Source of the DNA: Levilactobacillus andaensis
Lineage (GTDB): Bacteria > Bacillota > Bacilli > Lactobacillales > Lactobacillaceae
Direction of reading: 5' to 3'
Assembly (NCBI RefSeq): GCF_016861695.1
Contig: NZ_BOLP01000003.1
Location: 124,001-188,000 of the forward strand
DNA: 64,000 nt
Shown: positions 1 to 7,925 of the stretch, piece by piece
Layout: each line of letters starts with the position of its first letter
How positions within the stretch are numbered: the stretch's first letter is position 1
Position numbers and translations under genes: made by a program
Notes under the pieces: generated by a model
Told to the model about the DNA's origin: nothing
What the model saw: the letters and a program-made list of their open reading frames with translations, nothing else
Databases searched by the model: none

Positions 1-252
1 GAAGTCATCCTTGGGTGGCCGCGCATAGCCTACGGAAACGGTCGCAGCGCCTTGACCAAACGCGGCAGTGACACGACTGGCCAAGCCATAACTGGCGGAG
101 CCACCCAGAATTAAGGCGCGCTTGGCACCGGTATACTGGCCCTTTTGGCGCACAACCTCGATTTGTGATTGCAACATCTGTCGCAGTCCTTCTGGATTGA
201 CCGACCGGGCCACGTTTCCTTCAATCTTTTCTGTTAGCGTCACTTGCCCCAT
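1..252 (-). CDS. fabV: Enoyl-ACP/CoA reductase, FabV-like (5' part only)
   Basis: This is the first 84 codons of a gene that runs off the left edge. The start is the ATG at 252, with a GGTGGG ribosome binding site just upstream. The N-terminal segment KRALILGGSASYGLASRVTA, followed by an Ala/Gly-rich stretch, resembles the NAD-binding start of FabV-type trans-2-enoyl-ACP/CoA reductases, whose family pattern is K-x-VLVIGASTGYGLA-x-RI. Those enzymes carry out the last reduction of fatty acid elongation using NADH. The catalytic Tyr-x8-Lys region lies outside the window, so function is inferred from the N-terminus alone. The identity is likely but rests on about 80 residues. Confidence 0.72.
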   Translation of the reverse strand, partial: MGQVTLTEKIEGNVARSVNPEGLRQMLQSQIEVVRQKGQYTGAKRALILGGSASYGLASRVTAAFGQGAATVSVGYARPPKDDF

Positions 253-351
253 GACGTTCCCACCTTTCCTGTTCCCTCTAAGATACCACTTTCCTTAGGC
301 GGTCCCAGCGCATTTGCTCATTGAAATACTAATAATCAGATTGTGCGAACT

Positions 352-540
352 GGTCGCGCTACGGCTGTCAGGGATTCCGCCTGCTGTGGGGAACGCCTCC
401 AGCCAAAAAACGGGCTTCCGGCTCGCCCAAAAGCCGTGAAGACCACACGTCTCCCGGACGTCCCATGCCGTAAGTCGGGAAGGAACCCCGACCAACGCCA
501 TTTTCATGGCTGGCTCCATCCCTGACCTCCTCCGGCTTAG
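352..540 (+). repeat. Intergenic structured repeat family A, copy A1
   Basis: About 190 bp shared with 36744-36929 (reverse strand), 54436-54622 and 56537-56724. The conserved core is CAGGGATTCCGCCTGCTGTG near the 5' end, and the 3' end is close to CATCCCTGGCCTCCTCCGGC. The CAGGGAT and ATCCCTG ends are complementary, so the whole unit can close into a long hairpin with internal stems. This copy is the most diverged. Short ORFs here on both strands are artefacts of the repeat. It fills most of the gap between the fabV-like start and the dus terminator; nothing else is seen between 253 and 700. Confidence 0.8.
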
Positions 541-702
541 ATTAGGTTTACCACTAATATGCTTCGAAATCCGTCATTCTCTTCTAGTAGTTATTCGCCA
601 TAACACCACGAAAGCTAACGCAGAGTGGTTCTACCCTTTTCTCGTTTGACCAATTATTAAATCCTAAATATTCCCACAATTATTAATAATAAAATTAAAT
701 AT

Positions 703-750
703 AAAAAAGCGCACCGCCACCGCCTATAACTCAGGCCGCAACAGTGCGTT
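703..750 (-). terminator. Intrinsic terminator after dus
   Basis: Read on the minus strand, an imperfect GC-rich hairpin (AACGCAC pairing with GTGCGC) is followed by six T. It lies just past the end of the dihydrouridine synthase gene. Confidence 0.6.
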
Positions 751-766
751 GTATTTTCCTTTAGCT

Positions 767-1762
767 CTAATCCGTAAATTCCGATTCCACCAACAACTTG
801 CGAACTTCATCCGTCGTATGCGTCTCCATCAAAGCATTGCGGAGACTGGCAGCGTTGCGCTGGTTGCGGATGTAGATTTTGAAGAACCGCTTTAGTGAAG
901 GGAACCGTGACGTATCGAACCGCTTTTCGAAATCGTCGTACAGGTCAAGCTGGTAGTTCAATAACCCCAGCAACTCCTTGATGTCGTGTTCCTGCGGTTC
1001 CTTTTCAAAGGCAAAGGGACTGGTGAAGATGCCGCGACCGATCATGATGCCATCGACGCCCGGATGGTCCTTGGCCAGTTGCACACCTTGTTGGTAGTTC
1101 TCGATGTCCCCGTTTAGTTGTAACAACGTGTTCGGCGCAATTTCATCCCGTAGCTTGACGATGTCATCGATCAGCTCAAAATGGGCGGGTACCCGGCTCA
1201 TTTCCTTTTTCGTTCGTAAATGAATCGTCAACAAAGGAATATCTTGTTGAAAGAGGAACGTCAACCAGTCGCGCCATTCGTCCAAACGACTGTAGCCTAG
1301 CCGCGTCTTGACGCTCACCGGTAACCCGGCCGTCTTGGCACCGGCAATGACTTCAGCGGCGCTATCAAAGTTGCGGATCAGGTCGCTCCCACCGTGGTTC
1401 TTGATAACCGTGGAATCCGGGCAACCCATGTTCAAGTCGATGGCTTCATAGCCGAGGTCCTTGACGACCACTGCGGCTCGCGCAAAGGCGTCACCCTCAT
1501 TGCCCCAGAGTTGGGCGACTGGCATGTGGGCCTCTTCAGGCGCGACGTAGAGCCGACCCTGAACGGTGAATTTAGCCTTGGGATGGGTCACACTGATAGC
1601 GTTCGTAAATTCGGTGAAAAAGACATCGGGTGCCGCAGCCCGGGCCACGACTCGCCGAAAGATAGCGTTGGTGACGGCTTCCATGGGTGCCAAGCTAAAG
1701 AATGGCCGGTTTTCGGCCTGCGCGTGGTCCGCAATATTTTGCCAGTAAGATGAGTCAGACAC
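767..1762 (-). CDS. dus: tRNA-dihydrouridine synthase
   Basis: A 331-residue FMN enzyme that reduces specific uridines in tRNA D-loops to dihydrouridine. The TIM-barrel start SLAPMEAVTNAIFRRVV, the NMGCPDSTVIKNHGG segment with the proton-donating Cys, and the VKTRLGYS lysine/arginine segment are Dus hallmarks. The start is a GTG at 1762, preceded by AAGGAG at good spacing. It is transcribed alone and ends at a hairpin terminator. Length is normal for the family. The subfamily (DusB- or DusC-like) cannot be fixed from sequence alone. Confidence 0.93.
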   Translation of the reverse strand: MSDSSYWQNIADHAQAENRPFFSLAPMEAVTNAIFRRVVARAAAPDVFFTEFTNAISVTHPKAKFTVQGRLYVAPEEAHMPVAQLWGNEGDAFARAAVVVKDLGYEAIDLNMGCPDSTVIKNHGGSDLIRNFDSAAEVIAGAKTAGLPVSVKTRLGYSRLDEWRDWLTFLFQQDIPLLTIHLRTKKEMSRVPAHFELIDDIVKLRDEIAPNTLLQLNGDIENYQQGVQLAKDHPGVDGIMIGRGIFTSPFAFEKEPQEHDIKELLGLLNYQLDLYDDFEKRFDTSRFPSLKRFFKIYIRNQRNAASLRNALMETHTTDEVRKLLVESEFTD

Positions 1763-1852
1763 GATAAAATCTCCTTGATCTCATTAAATTTGATGTTTAG
1801 TCCGGTTTTAAGCAGTTCCTACATTCTACCACGTTTCGTCACCGAAACCAGT

Positions 1853-1886
1853 AAAAAAGAGTTGCCCACAACGGACAGCTCCCCTA
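1853..1886 (-). terminator. Terminator of the DUF4097 operon
   Basis: On the minus strand, GAGCTGTCC, a short loop and GGGCAACTC form a stem followed by TTTTTT, directly downstream of the DUF4097 stop codon. Confidence 0.7.
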
Positions 1887-1890
1887 AAAC

Positions 1891-2856
1891 CTAGTCTGTA
1901 CTGACAGTAATATCGCCGTCAGTGGTCGTTAATTTATACTGCGCCTGGGCGTTCTGATGTAACCAATAGCCGCTGTGACGCGCCTTCCCCATGACTTTAA
2001 TGTCGTCCATGTCCGCATCCTTACCGATAACCTTGGCCCCGGCTGACTTCGCGATGTGGGCTGTAATGTCCCCATCATCTGTGTAGGCCGTCAACGTCTT
2101 GGTCAACCGATTATTCTGCAAATGAACATCCCCATTAGACGAGCTGACACGACCGCCGCCTAACTTCGTTTCAGAGACGCGAACGTCCCCATTCTCCGAG
2201 ACCATTCGATTAGTGTTGGCGGTCAAGCGACTGTTGCTGACCCCAACATCCCCATTTTCAGCGACAACGCTGAGCTGCTGCGCTTTAACATCACTTGCCC
2301 AGACGTCACCGTTACTGGAGTTGACCGTTAGCTGCTTGTCGACGCGGACGTCCATCAGGCTAATATCCTTGCTAGCGGCAATCGTCATGCTTTTGGCCTG
2401 CAGATTACGCAACGAAATCGCCTGACTCCCCTTTTTTACCGTCACATCGGCGAGCTGCTTGTCCCGCGGCACGGTCACCAGCACGCCACCATTGGTATCG
2501 CCACCATCGCCCATGGAAAAACCCGTCTGGCTTAAGTGGGCAGTGGAATTGCCCCCCTTAATCGTGAGGGTTCCCTTCGACACGGTCGCGGTCGGATGGC
2601 CTTTGACATTGTCTAAATAACTCACGGTCACGCGATTACTATTGCCGGCCTTGATGGTAACGGGCGCCTTGGCGTCAACCACGATGCGTTGGTAAGCCCC
2701 CGGTTGATAGCTCTGCTGGGCCTTGCGAATCACCCGAAATCCCCGCGGGTTATTGGACCACAGCACGCTCTTGTTCCCGTGATTCCACCAACCGACCCCC
2801 ATTAAAATTAACCCTAAGATAACTAATACAATTGAAACTTTCGTGCTCCGCTTCAT
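1891..2856 (-). CDS. DUF4097-type beta-helix envelope protein
   Basis: A 321-residue protein with an N-terminal membrane anchor (about residues 8-24, VSIVLVILGLILMGVGWW). The rest is made of repeated short beta strands with recurring SSNGDV / AENGDV / SENGDV / TDDGDI motifs, which is typical of DUF4097 domains. Such proteins are the outermost member of PadR-HAAS-DUF4097 operons in Firmicutes and are thought to act in envelope stress, though the biochemical role is unknown. Its ATG overlaps the stop codon of the upstream gene by 4 bp (ATGA), so the two are translationally coupled. Confidence 0.85.
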   Translation of the reverse strand: MKRSTKVSIVLVILGLILMGVGWWNHGNKSVLWSNNPRGFRVIRKAQQSYQPGAYQRIVVDAKAPVTIKAGNSNRVTVSYLDNVKGHPTATVSKGTLTIKGGNSTAHLSQTGFSMGDGGDTNGGVLVTVPRDKQLADVTVKKGSQAISLRNLQAKSMTIAASKDISLMDVRVDKQLTVNSSNGDVWASDVKAQQLSVVAENGDVGVSNSRLTANTNRMVSENGDVRVSETKLGGGRVSSSNGDVHLQNNRLTKTLTAYTDDGDITAHIAKSAGAKVIGKDADMDDIKVMGKARHSGYWLHQNAQAQYKLTTTDGDITVSTD

Positions 2857-3485
2857 AGTTTCCGCCCCCGTTCTGCGCGACTCCGTGGAATAAAGCGGTT
2901 ATAAATTTTCTTCGCCGCCCACGACAACGCCCATATGACCTTACTCCCGAACCATTTCACGATTAACCAGCCAATCCAGCTGGCCCCCAACGCTGCTAAG
3001 CCCATTCCCAAATAGAAAACTCCGGTCCAGGGTGCTTGGAAAAAGGTGGTCACCCCGACCACGACGCCAACGATGCCGACAGCAATGATACTCAGGAAAA
3101 CGGCAAAGGCGGCCACGACTAAACTAAAAATAACGGCCGCAAACGCGACAAATAGCGCGCCGATAACGATTAAAATCGGAATCGTCACCGGCGTCGACAG
3201 CAGGGCCAAAATAATCAACCATACCGTCTTCACATTATTCTTAGTTGCCTGAATGTCCGACCGTGACTTGATGGACTGACTCTCCTGGCTACTCGAACGA
3301 ATCGAATAGTCGGCCAACACCTTTCTTGCTAATGACCGCGGCGTCCCCAGTTCGTCGACGGCCTGTTCGTACGTTTCAATGCCGGCGTCCATCAAATACT
3401 CCTGATAGTACTCGATGACGTCTTGCTGTTCGGCCGTTGTGAGCTGCCCCAGTAGCTTTTTCACGGCCTGAATGTAATCATTCAT
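2853..3485 (-). CDS. HAAS (DUF1700) domain membrane protein
   Basis: A 210-residue protein. The first 60 residues carry the helical HAAS signature (YIQAVKKLLGQLT, then DVIEYYQEYLMDAG and ELGTPRSLARKVLADY). Four or so hydrophobic segments follow from about residue 90, and the tail is basic. In other Firmicutes, HAAS proteins are co-transcribed with a PadR regulator and are thought to interact with it. The order PadR, HAAS, DUF4097 with 8-bp and 4-bp overlaps makes this a tight three-gene operon. A membrane sensor that titrates the regulator is a reasonable inference but is not shown by sequence. Confidence 0.85.
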   Translation of the reverse strand: MNDYIQAVKKLLGQLTTAEQQDVIEYYQEYLMDAGIETYEQAVDELGTPRSLARKVLADYSIRSSSQESQSIKSRSDIQATKNNVKTVWLIILALLSTPVTIPILIVIGALFVAFAAVIFSLVVAAFAVFLSIIAVGIVGVVVGVTTFFQAPWTGVFYLGMGLAALGASWIGWLIVKWFGSKVIWALSWAAKKIYNRFIPRSRAERGRKL

Positions 3486-3795
3486 CTACGTTCCCTCCCA
3501 ATAACTTGGTAATTGCTTGATTAAAGTCAGCCCACTCGCTTTGAATCTCGGCGAGTCGCTCACGACCACTGTCCGTCAACCGGTAATAGCGTCGGTTACG
3601 TCCCTGAAACGGTTCATCGTAAGTTTCTAGCCAGCCATTTTTCTTTAGCCGCCGCAACACCGGATAGAGGGTCGATTCTGAAATGGGAATCACCTGCCGT
3701 ACCGCCTGTGTCAACGTATATCCGTAATGGTCGCCCTTGGTGAGTAACCCCAAGACACTGCCGTCCAACAACTCCGTTGGAACCTGAATGGCCAT
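3478..3795 (-). CDS. PadR-family transcriptional regulator (envelope operon)
   Basis: A 105-residue winged-helix protein of the short PadR-s2 type. The features are GLLTKGDHYGYTLTQAVRQ at the N-terminus, the recognition helix ESTLYPVLRRLKKNGW and the wing GRNRRYYRLTDSGRERL. It is the first gene of the operon with HAAS and DUF4097 proteins, and its stop overlaps the next start by 8 bp. It very likely represses its own operon: the upstream region around 3811-3850 is AT-rich and holds the dyad-like ATATGACGTATA, a candidate operator. It is distinct from the longer PadR at 55245. Confidence 0.9.
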   Translation of the reverse strand: MAIQVPTELLDGSVLGLLTKGDHYGYTLTQAVRQVIPISESTLYPVLRRLKKNGWLETYDEPFQGRNRRYYRLTDSGRERLAEIQSEWADFNQAITKLLGGNVDE

Positions 3796-4053
3796 TTTCC
3801 TTGCCTCCCCGCTATGCTATATGACGTATAATATCAATTCACCAATAATATACCGTGTCAAAGACTATCTGTCAACTTAATTTGGCCGTAAACTTTATAA
3901 ATCGCGAAAATACTCTAATGACCGTTGATCACTGGATTCACCGATTCTTTATTAATAAACCCGCAGCCCATATAAAATCCCTTATCACCACAGTCATTGA
4001 CATTCATTCACTGTCCCTGCATACTGGAAAAAATCTCTTGAGGAGGTCGTCGT

Positions 4054-4608
4054 ATGGCAACGAACCAAGCATTATTAATTATCGATTACACGAACGATTT
4101 TGTTGCGGATAAGGGTGCTTTGACTTGTGGTAAACCTGGGCAGGTCCTCGCACCAGCCATCGTCAGTCTAGCGGATGACATTCACCGCAAGGGGGGCTGG
4201 GTCTTACTCCCAACGGACGTTCACACACCCAATGACCCCTACCATCCAGAAAGTAAGCTGTTCCCACCCCACAATGTCCGTGACAGCTGGGGCCGGGAAC
4301 TCTATGGTCCGGTCAAAACCTGGTACGACGACCACGCCGCCAATGGGAACGTCTGGCAGTTCGACAAGACCCGCTACAGTTCATTTGTGGGTACCGACCT
4401 CGACTTACGACTGCGCGAATGCCACGTGGACACCCTCCACTTAGTTGGCGTCTGCACGGACATCTGCGTGCTCCACACCGCGGTGGACGCCTACAATCTG
4501 GGGTACCACTTGATCATCCACGAAAATGCGGTCGCTAGCTTTGATCCGGCCGGCCATGCGTGGGCACTGAGCCACTTTAAGAACGCTCTGGGCGCGGAAA
4601 TTATCTAA
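4054..4608 (+). CDS. pncA: Nicotinamidase / isochorismatase-family cysteine hydrolase
   Basis: A 184-residue enzyme predicted to convert nicotinamide to nicotinate for NAD salvage. The catalytic triad is visible as Asp11 (LLIIDYTNDF), Lys105 (FDKTRYSSF) and Cys138 (VGVCTDICVLHTA). The metal-binding TDVH motif is at about 54-57. Length is typical of PncA. A near-perfect AGGAGG ribosome binding site precedes the ATG, and a strong terminator follows. Other cysteine hydrolases share this fold, but the motif set fits nicotinamidase best. Confidence 0.87.
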   Translation: MATNQALLIIDYTNDFVADKGALTCGKPGQVLAPAIVSLADDIHRKGGWVLLPTDVHTPNDPYHPESKLFPPHNVRDSWGRELYGPVKTWYDDHAANGNVWQFDKTRYSSFVGTDLDLRLRECHVDTLHLVGVCTDICVLHTAVDAYNLGYHLIIHENAVASFDPAGHAWALSHFKNALGAEII

Positions 4609-4633
4609 CTGGTCATCCTTTAGCTTTAAATTT

Positions 4634-4693
4634 AAAAACGGCGTCGTCACAGCATTTAGCATGAGCTAATGGTTGTAACGACGCCGTTTTTTT
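4634..4693 (+). terminator. Terminator after pncA
   Basis: AAAAACGGCGTCGT pairs with ACGACGCCGTTTTT across a 30-nt loop, followed by a T run. Confidence 0.85.
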
Positions 4694-4803
4694 GCACTGC
4701 AGTCTCCATTGCAGAATGCACTACCGCGCGATATAATTAATTCCATAATAAGTGATTAGCGGTTTTATATTTAGGTAGAGATAAAAAAGGATGGCAACTA
4801 TTT

Positions 4804-5742
4804 ATGAAGAGGTTCATCGGAGTTTTAGCCTTGAGCTTGGGGCTAATTGGGGGCGGCGCGCTAAACGCACAGGCCGCAAAAATGACAGCGTCATCGACAT
4901 CAACGGTGACTAGCAGTTCATCGTCGACCGTCAAAGGTGGCTCGTCATCCACGGCAGAGGCGACCAGCGAGAGCACGACAAAACCAGCAACGCCTGAATA
5001 CCGGGCGGTGCTGAGCACAAAAAAGGTCAATTACTACACGAAGGTCGGCCTAAACTTAACGCACAACTATAAGGTCTACAAGACCGGTGGCGCCAAGTCC
5101 GCGGCAAAGAACATGAAGCCTATTGCGACCGGCCGGCAGTATGCCAATCTAAAGGTTCATATCACCCGTGAACAGAAGATGGCGGATGGCACGTGGTTGA
5201 AATTTACATACAATCATACTCAGACTGGCTGGATTCATCGTAATGGGACGGTCAAGAGCTATCGGTATCTGAACATCCCATTGATTGCGCAACGGCCACA
5301 ATTACCGACCGGTTGCGAGATTACGGCGACCGCGATGATGCTGAAGTACGCGGGCGCTGACGTAACCAAGATGACGCTGGCAAAAGAAATGCCGCGTAGT
5401 TCCAACCCTAACAAGGGGTTTGTGGGCAGTCCCTATTCCGAGTCGGGATGGTGGGTCTACCCCAAGGGCCTGTTGGGTGTTGTGAAAAATCACGTGGGCA
5501 CGGCGAAAGATATGACGGGTGCCTCGTTTGCCACGCTCAAAACGCAGATCAATCAGGGTCACCCGGTCGTGATCTGGGTCGCGGGCGTTGATGGCTTCGT
5601 CAATCATGCCATTACGATGTCGGGCTACAGCAAGACGCGCGTGTACTATAACGATCCGTGGACCAAGAAGAAGACCAGTATGACCCAGGTCAGTTTGAAC
5701 ACGCATCGGAGTCATGATGGGTATCGGGCGTTGAGTTATTAG
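4804..5742 (+). CDS. Secreted C39-like cysteine peptidase
   Basis: A 312-residue exported protein. The signal peptide (MKRFIGVLALSLGLIGGGAL, cleavage probably after AQA) is followed by a 50-residue Ser/Thr-rich linker, an SH3-like region (residues about 65-155, with KVNYYTKVGL and GWIHRNG), and a C-terminal papain-like peptidase_C39_2 domain. The likely triad is Cys in QLPTGCEITATAMMLKYAG, His in FVNHAITMSGYS and Asp in YYNDPW. Such proteins act at the cell wall or outside the cell, probably on peptides. It lies 16 bp upstream of an NlpC/P60 gene and probably shares its transcript. Confidence 0.85.
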   Translation: MKRFIGVLALSLGLIGGGALNAQAAKMTASSTSTVTSSSSSTVKGGSSSTAEATSESTTKPATPEYRAVLSTKKVNYYTKVGLNLTHNYKVYKTGGAKSAAKNMKPIATGRQYANLKVHITREQKMADGTWLKFTYNHTQTGWIHRNGTVKSYRYLNIPLIAQRPQLPTGCEITATAMMLKYAGADVTKMTLAKEMPRSSNPNKGFVGSPYSESGWWVYPKGLLGVVKNHVGTAKDMTGASFATLKTQINQGHPVVIWVAGVDGFVNHAITMSGYSKTRVYYNDPWTKKKTSMTQVSLNTHRSHDGYRALSY

Positions 5743-5758
5743 AAAAGGGGAGATTATT

Positions 5759-6796
5759 TTGAAGAAACAGTGGTTAATGGGACTATTAGTGGCCTTAGGC
5801 TTAGGGAGCCTGGGCGCTGCTACACCAGCACAAGCGGCTGGCAATTATTACACAACTAATCCCGGCATTATTCGCGTCAAGAAAACGGTGGCTTATTACA
5901 AGGATGCTGCCAAGACAAAACACGACTCTACGGTCAAAGTTGGTCACTACGCCAAGATTTCCAAGGTCGTGACGGTCAAGGGCCACGCCCCCGTTTTAAA
6001 GACGAATACTGGGAAGTATGTGACGGCCAATAAGGCATTTGTCGCTAAGACTAGCGGTTATCAAAATCCCAAGGCCTACTATCAAGTCAACTACACGCAG
6101 ATCAAGCCTTACGGTAAGGTCGGTTATACGGTCAAACGGAACTATGAGGGCATCAAAACTTGGAAGATCATGCGCCGCTTGGGAACTGCCAATGGTTATA
6201 ACAAGTATAATCAGGCGACCTATAACGCGGTTCGGAACTTCCAGAAGGCCCATCACCTCAAGGTCACTGGCAACGTTAACGAAAAAACGTGGGTCAAGCT
6301 CGGCTTTTCCAAATCAAGTTGGACTAGCATCGATGCTTATGTTGCCCCACTTGGCGCCCACGCTTGGAACGGCCGGACGGAACACATCAACGCGATGATC
6401 AAGCAGGCTTACCAATATAAAGGCAACCCCTATCTGGTGGGGTCATCATCCAAACCAATTTACGGCACGGATTGCTCAGGATTAGTGATGCAGGCCCTCT
6501 ACGCCGGTGGCATCAATCCGGCCCCAATCAGTTCCATTCACCACGCCTACCCTGGCAACGAATGGAATTCACGGAACCTGTGGGCCAGCAAGAAGTTCAA
6601 ACACGTTGCCTACAGCAACCGTCAACGGGGCGACCTGGTCTTCTACTATCAACCAGGCACCCATGTGATCTGGCACGTGGCCATTTACCTCGGCGGCAAC
6701 AAGGTCATCGAAAGCTGGCCACCACGGATTATGGTGCAACCCATCAAGAACGGCCAACGCTCAGACGTCGCCGGAATTGCCCGGGTATTTAACTAA
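5759..6796 (+). CDS. Secreted NlpC/P60 peptidoglycan endopeptidase
   Basis: A 345-residue exported wall hydrolase starting at TTG 5759, with GGGGAG upstream. The domains are a signal peptide (about 1-27, ending AQA), an SH3-like module (30-95), a peptidoglycan-binding domain (about 120-185, NAVRNFQKAHHLKVTGNVNEKTW) and a C-terminal NlpC/P60 domain. That last domain carries the catalytic Cys in TDCSGLVMQALYAGG and the His in VIWHVAIYLGGNKVIES. It is expected to cut gamma-D-Glu-diamino acid bonds in peptidoglycan stems. It follows the C39 peptidase gene closely, suggesting a pair of wall-active enzymes. Confidence 0.9.
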   Translation: MKKQWLMGLLVALGLGSLGAATPAQAAGNYYTTNPGIIRVKKTVAYYKDAAKTKHDSTVKVGHYAKISKVVTVKGHAPVLKTNTGKYVTANKAFVAKTSGYQNPKAYYQVNYTQIKPYGKVGYTVKRNYEGIKTWKIMRRLGTANGYNKYNQATYNAVRNFQKAHHLKVTGNVNEKTWVKLGFSKSSWTSIDAYVAPLGAHAWNGRTEHINAMIKQAYQYKGNPYLVGSSSKPIYGTDCSGLVMQALYAGGINPAPISSIHHAYPGNEWNSRNLWASKKFKHVAYSNRQRGDLVFYYQPGTHVIWHVAIYLGGNKVIESWPPRIMVQPIKNGQRSDVAGIARVFN

Positions 6797-6811
6797 ATCG
6801 AACAAACAATT

Positions 6812-6846
6812 AAGCGGTCACTTCAATTGTGGGGTGGCCGCTTTTG
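6812..6846 (+). terminator. Terminator after NlpC/P60 gene
   Basis: AAGCGGTCAC and GTGGCCGCTT form a stem followed by a T-rich stretch. Confidence 0.75.
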
Positions 6847-6965
6847 TTAGGCGCTTCGATTGCTATCACTGGGTGGGCATGGTAAGGTCGGGGTACTGTG
6901 TAGTTGAACTTTTTTGTAAATAATTTAAAATATCTGACTTCGTTTTACGGAGTTAACCTTGTAGC

Positions 6966-6985
6966 CTAAATTTTAGACCTGAGGT
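6966..6985 (+). promoter_or_regulatory. Candidate autoregulatory operators of the MqsR-like module
   Basis: Two small dyads lie next to each other: CTAAA-T-TTTAG (6966-6976) and ACCT-G-AGGT (6977-6985). The second one contains the Shine-Dalgarno GAGGT of the toxin gene, so a bound repressor would cover the translation start region. For comparison, the classic MqsA operator is AACCT-N3-AGGTT. Binding is inference. Confidence 0.35.
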
Positions 6986-6992
6986 AAATTCC

Positions 6993-7340
6993 GTGAATGA
7001 TGAGTCAGATATTCAGTTCATTATCCAACAGATTCTAAACGATTACCGTGCAGGCAGACTTAAATACTACCTACACGAAAAATCAAGACTCTATCTCAAA
7101 CAAGAAGGTATCTCCGCTAGCAAAGTGCTTAAGCTGGCAATCGCACAGCTTCCGACCAGCCACTTTTACAGAGGACCATCAGACCATCATTGGCTCCCAA
7201 AGTTTGTAGTCTACGAATTCATCGAACTTAATCATGGCGTCAATTTATACGTAAAATTCGACGTTGGTCCTGAATACACCCAACTTGAATCCTATCATCC
7301 CCAGGAAAAGGCACTTAATGTGACTTGGTTTTTTCACTAA
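6993..7340 (+). CDS. MqsR-like toxin (predicted mRNA interferase)
   Basis: A 115-residue protein starting at GTG 6993 behind GAGGT; the nearby ATGs are out of frame. The pattern L-K-x6-LP-x2-HFYRG, a short gap, DHHWLPKFVVYEF, then NLYVKFDV and a final ESYHPQ parallels the MqsR order (GLSESDFYKS, SDHTIWQDVYR, VYLKITV, VSFKEK). MqsR is a RelE-like mRNA interferase controlled by an HTH antitoxin encoded next to it, and the next gene here is an HTH protein starting within 18 bp. Similarity is at the pattern level only. Toxicity is inferred. Confidence 0.65.
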   Translation: MNDESDIQFIIQQILNDYRAGRLKYYLHEKSRLYLKQEGISASKVLKLAIAQLPTSHFYRGPSDHHWLPKFVVYEFIELNHGVNLYVKFDVGPEYTQLESYHPQEKALNVTWFFH

Positions 7341-7357
7341 TGAAAGCAGGCAATCTT

Positions 7358-7876
7358 ATGCAAATAATTGATCAGGTGTGTTCTCCAAATATCTTTGGTA
7401 AGCCCGTCTACTATAATGTGCTTGAGCTCAAGGAAACCCAGATGATTGGGCATGACCCGCTTACCAATACTCACCGCTACTGGATTCCCGTGGATGCCGA
7501 CCTAGATGACACCTCCGCCTACATTGATCCGCTCGACCAAATCGACTACAATTTTGAAGCCGATTTTGCCCTCTACCGGGAGAAATTTAATTTTCTTACT
7601 GCGGCCGAAATTACAAAATCCCGCGAAAATTTAGGACTGACACCTGATGAGGCTGCCCTTATCCTAGGACTGACTACCGAAAAGCTCTCTGATATTGAAA
7701 ATGATGGCTGCTTGCAGTCCTTCGACCAAGAAATCCTACTACGCCTGCTGACCACCCCTGACAGTCTCCACCAACACGTTCAGCGATACCACGCCCTCAT
7801 TGAACTCCGCGCTAAACAGGCTGATATGGACGTTGATGCCTTATTTGCGAAATTAGAGAAAATTAACGCAAAATAG
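7358..7876 (+). CDS. HTH antitoxin partner of the MqsR-like toxin
   Basis: Starting at ATG 7358 (an in-frame ATG at 7340 forms TAATG with the toxin stop and is the alternative), this encodes 172 residues. The N-terminal 65 residues have no recognised domain. An XRE/MqsA-type helix-turn-helix follows at about residues 75-130 (ITKSRENLGLTPDEAALILG, then TEKLSDIENDG). The C-terminal tail is helical. Canonical MqsA has a CxxC zinc finger at its N-terminus; this protein has one Cys there and so cannot form it. Gene order is toxin first, as in mqsRA. Confidence 0.65.
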   Translation: MQIIDQVCSPNIFGKPVYYNVLELKETQMIGHDPLTNTHRYWIPVDADLDDTSAYIDPLDQIDYNFEADFALYREKFNFLTAAEITKSRENLGLTPDEAALILGLTTEKLSDIENDGCLQSFDQEILLRLLTTPDSLHQHVQRYHALIELRAKQADMDVDALFAKLEKINAK

Positions 7877-7915
7877 AAAAACCGGCATCGCAATTTTTCT
7901 GCGCTGCCGGTTTTA
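7877..7915. terminator. Bidirectional terminator between antitoxin and GH30 genes
   Basis: AAAACCGGCA and TGCCGGTTTT pair around a T-rich loop, and the T/A tracts suit both converging genes. Confidence 0.75.
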
Positions 7916-7925
7916 ACTTACTGTC

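Noticed and set aside
295-525. Two overlapping ORFs on opposite strands
   Set aside because: Both lie inside repeat copy A1; the same kind of ORF appears in other copies with different frames and no ribosome binding site.
3855-4112. An 85-codon ORF before pncA
   Set aside because: It overlaps the pncA start, has no ribosome binding site and no domain pattern.
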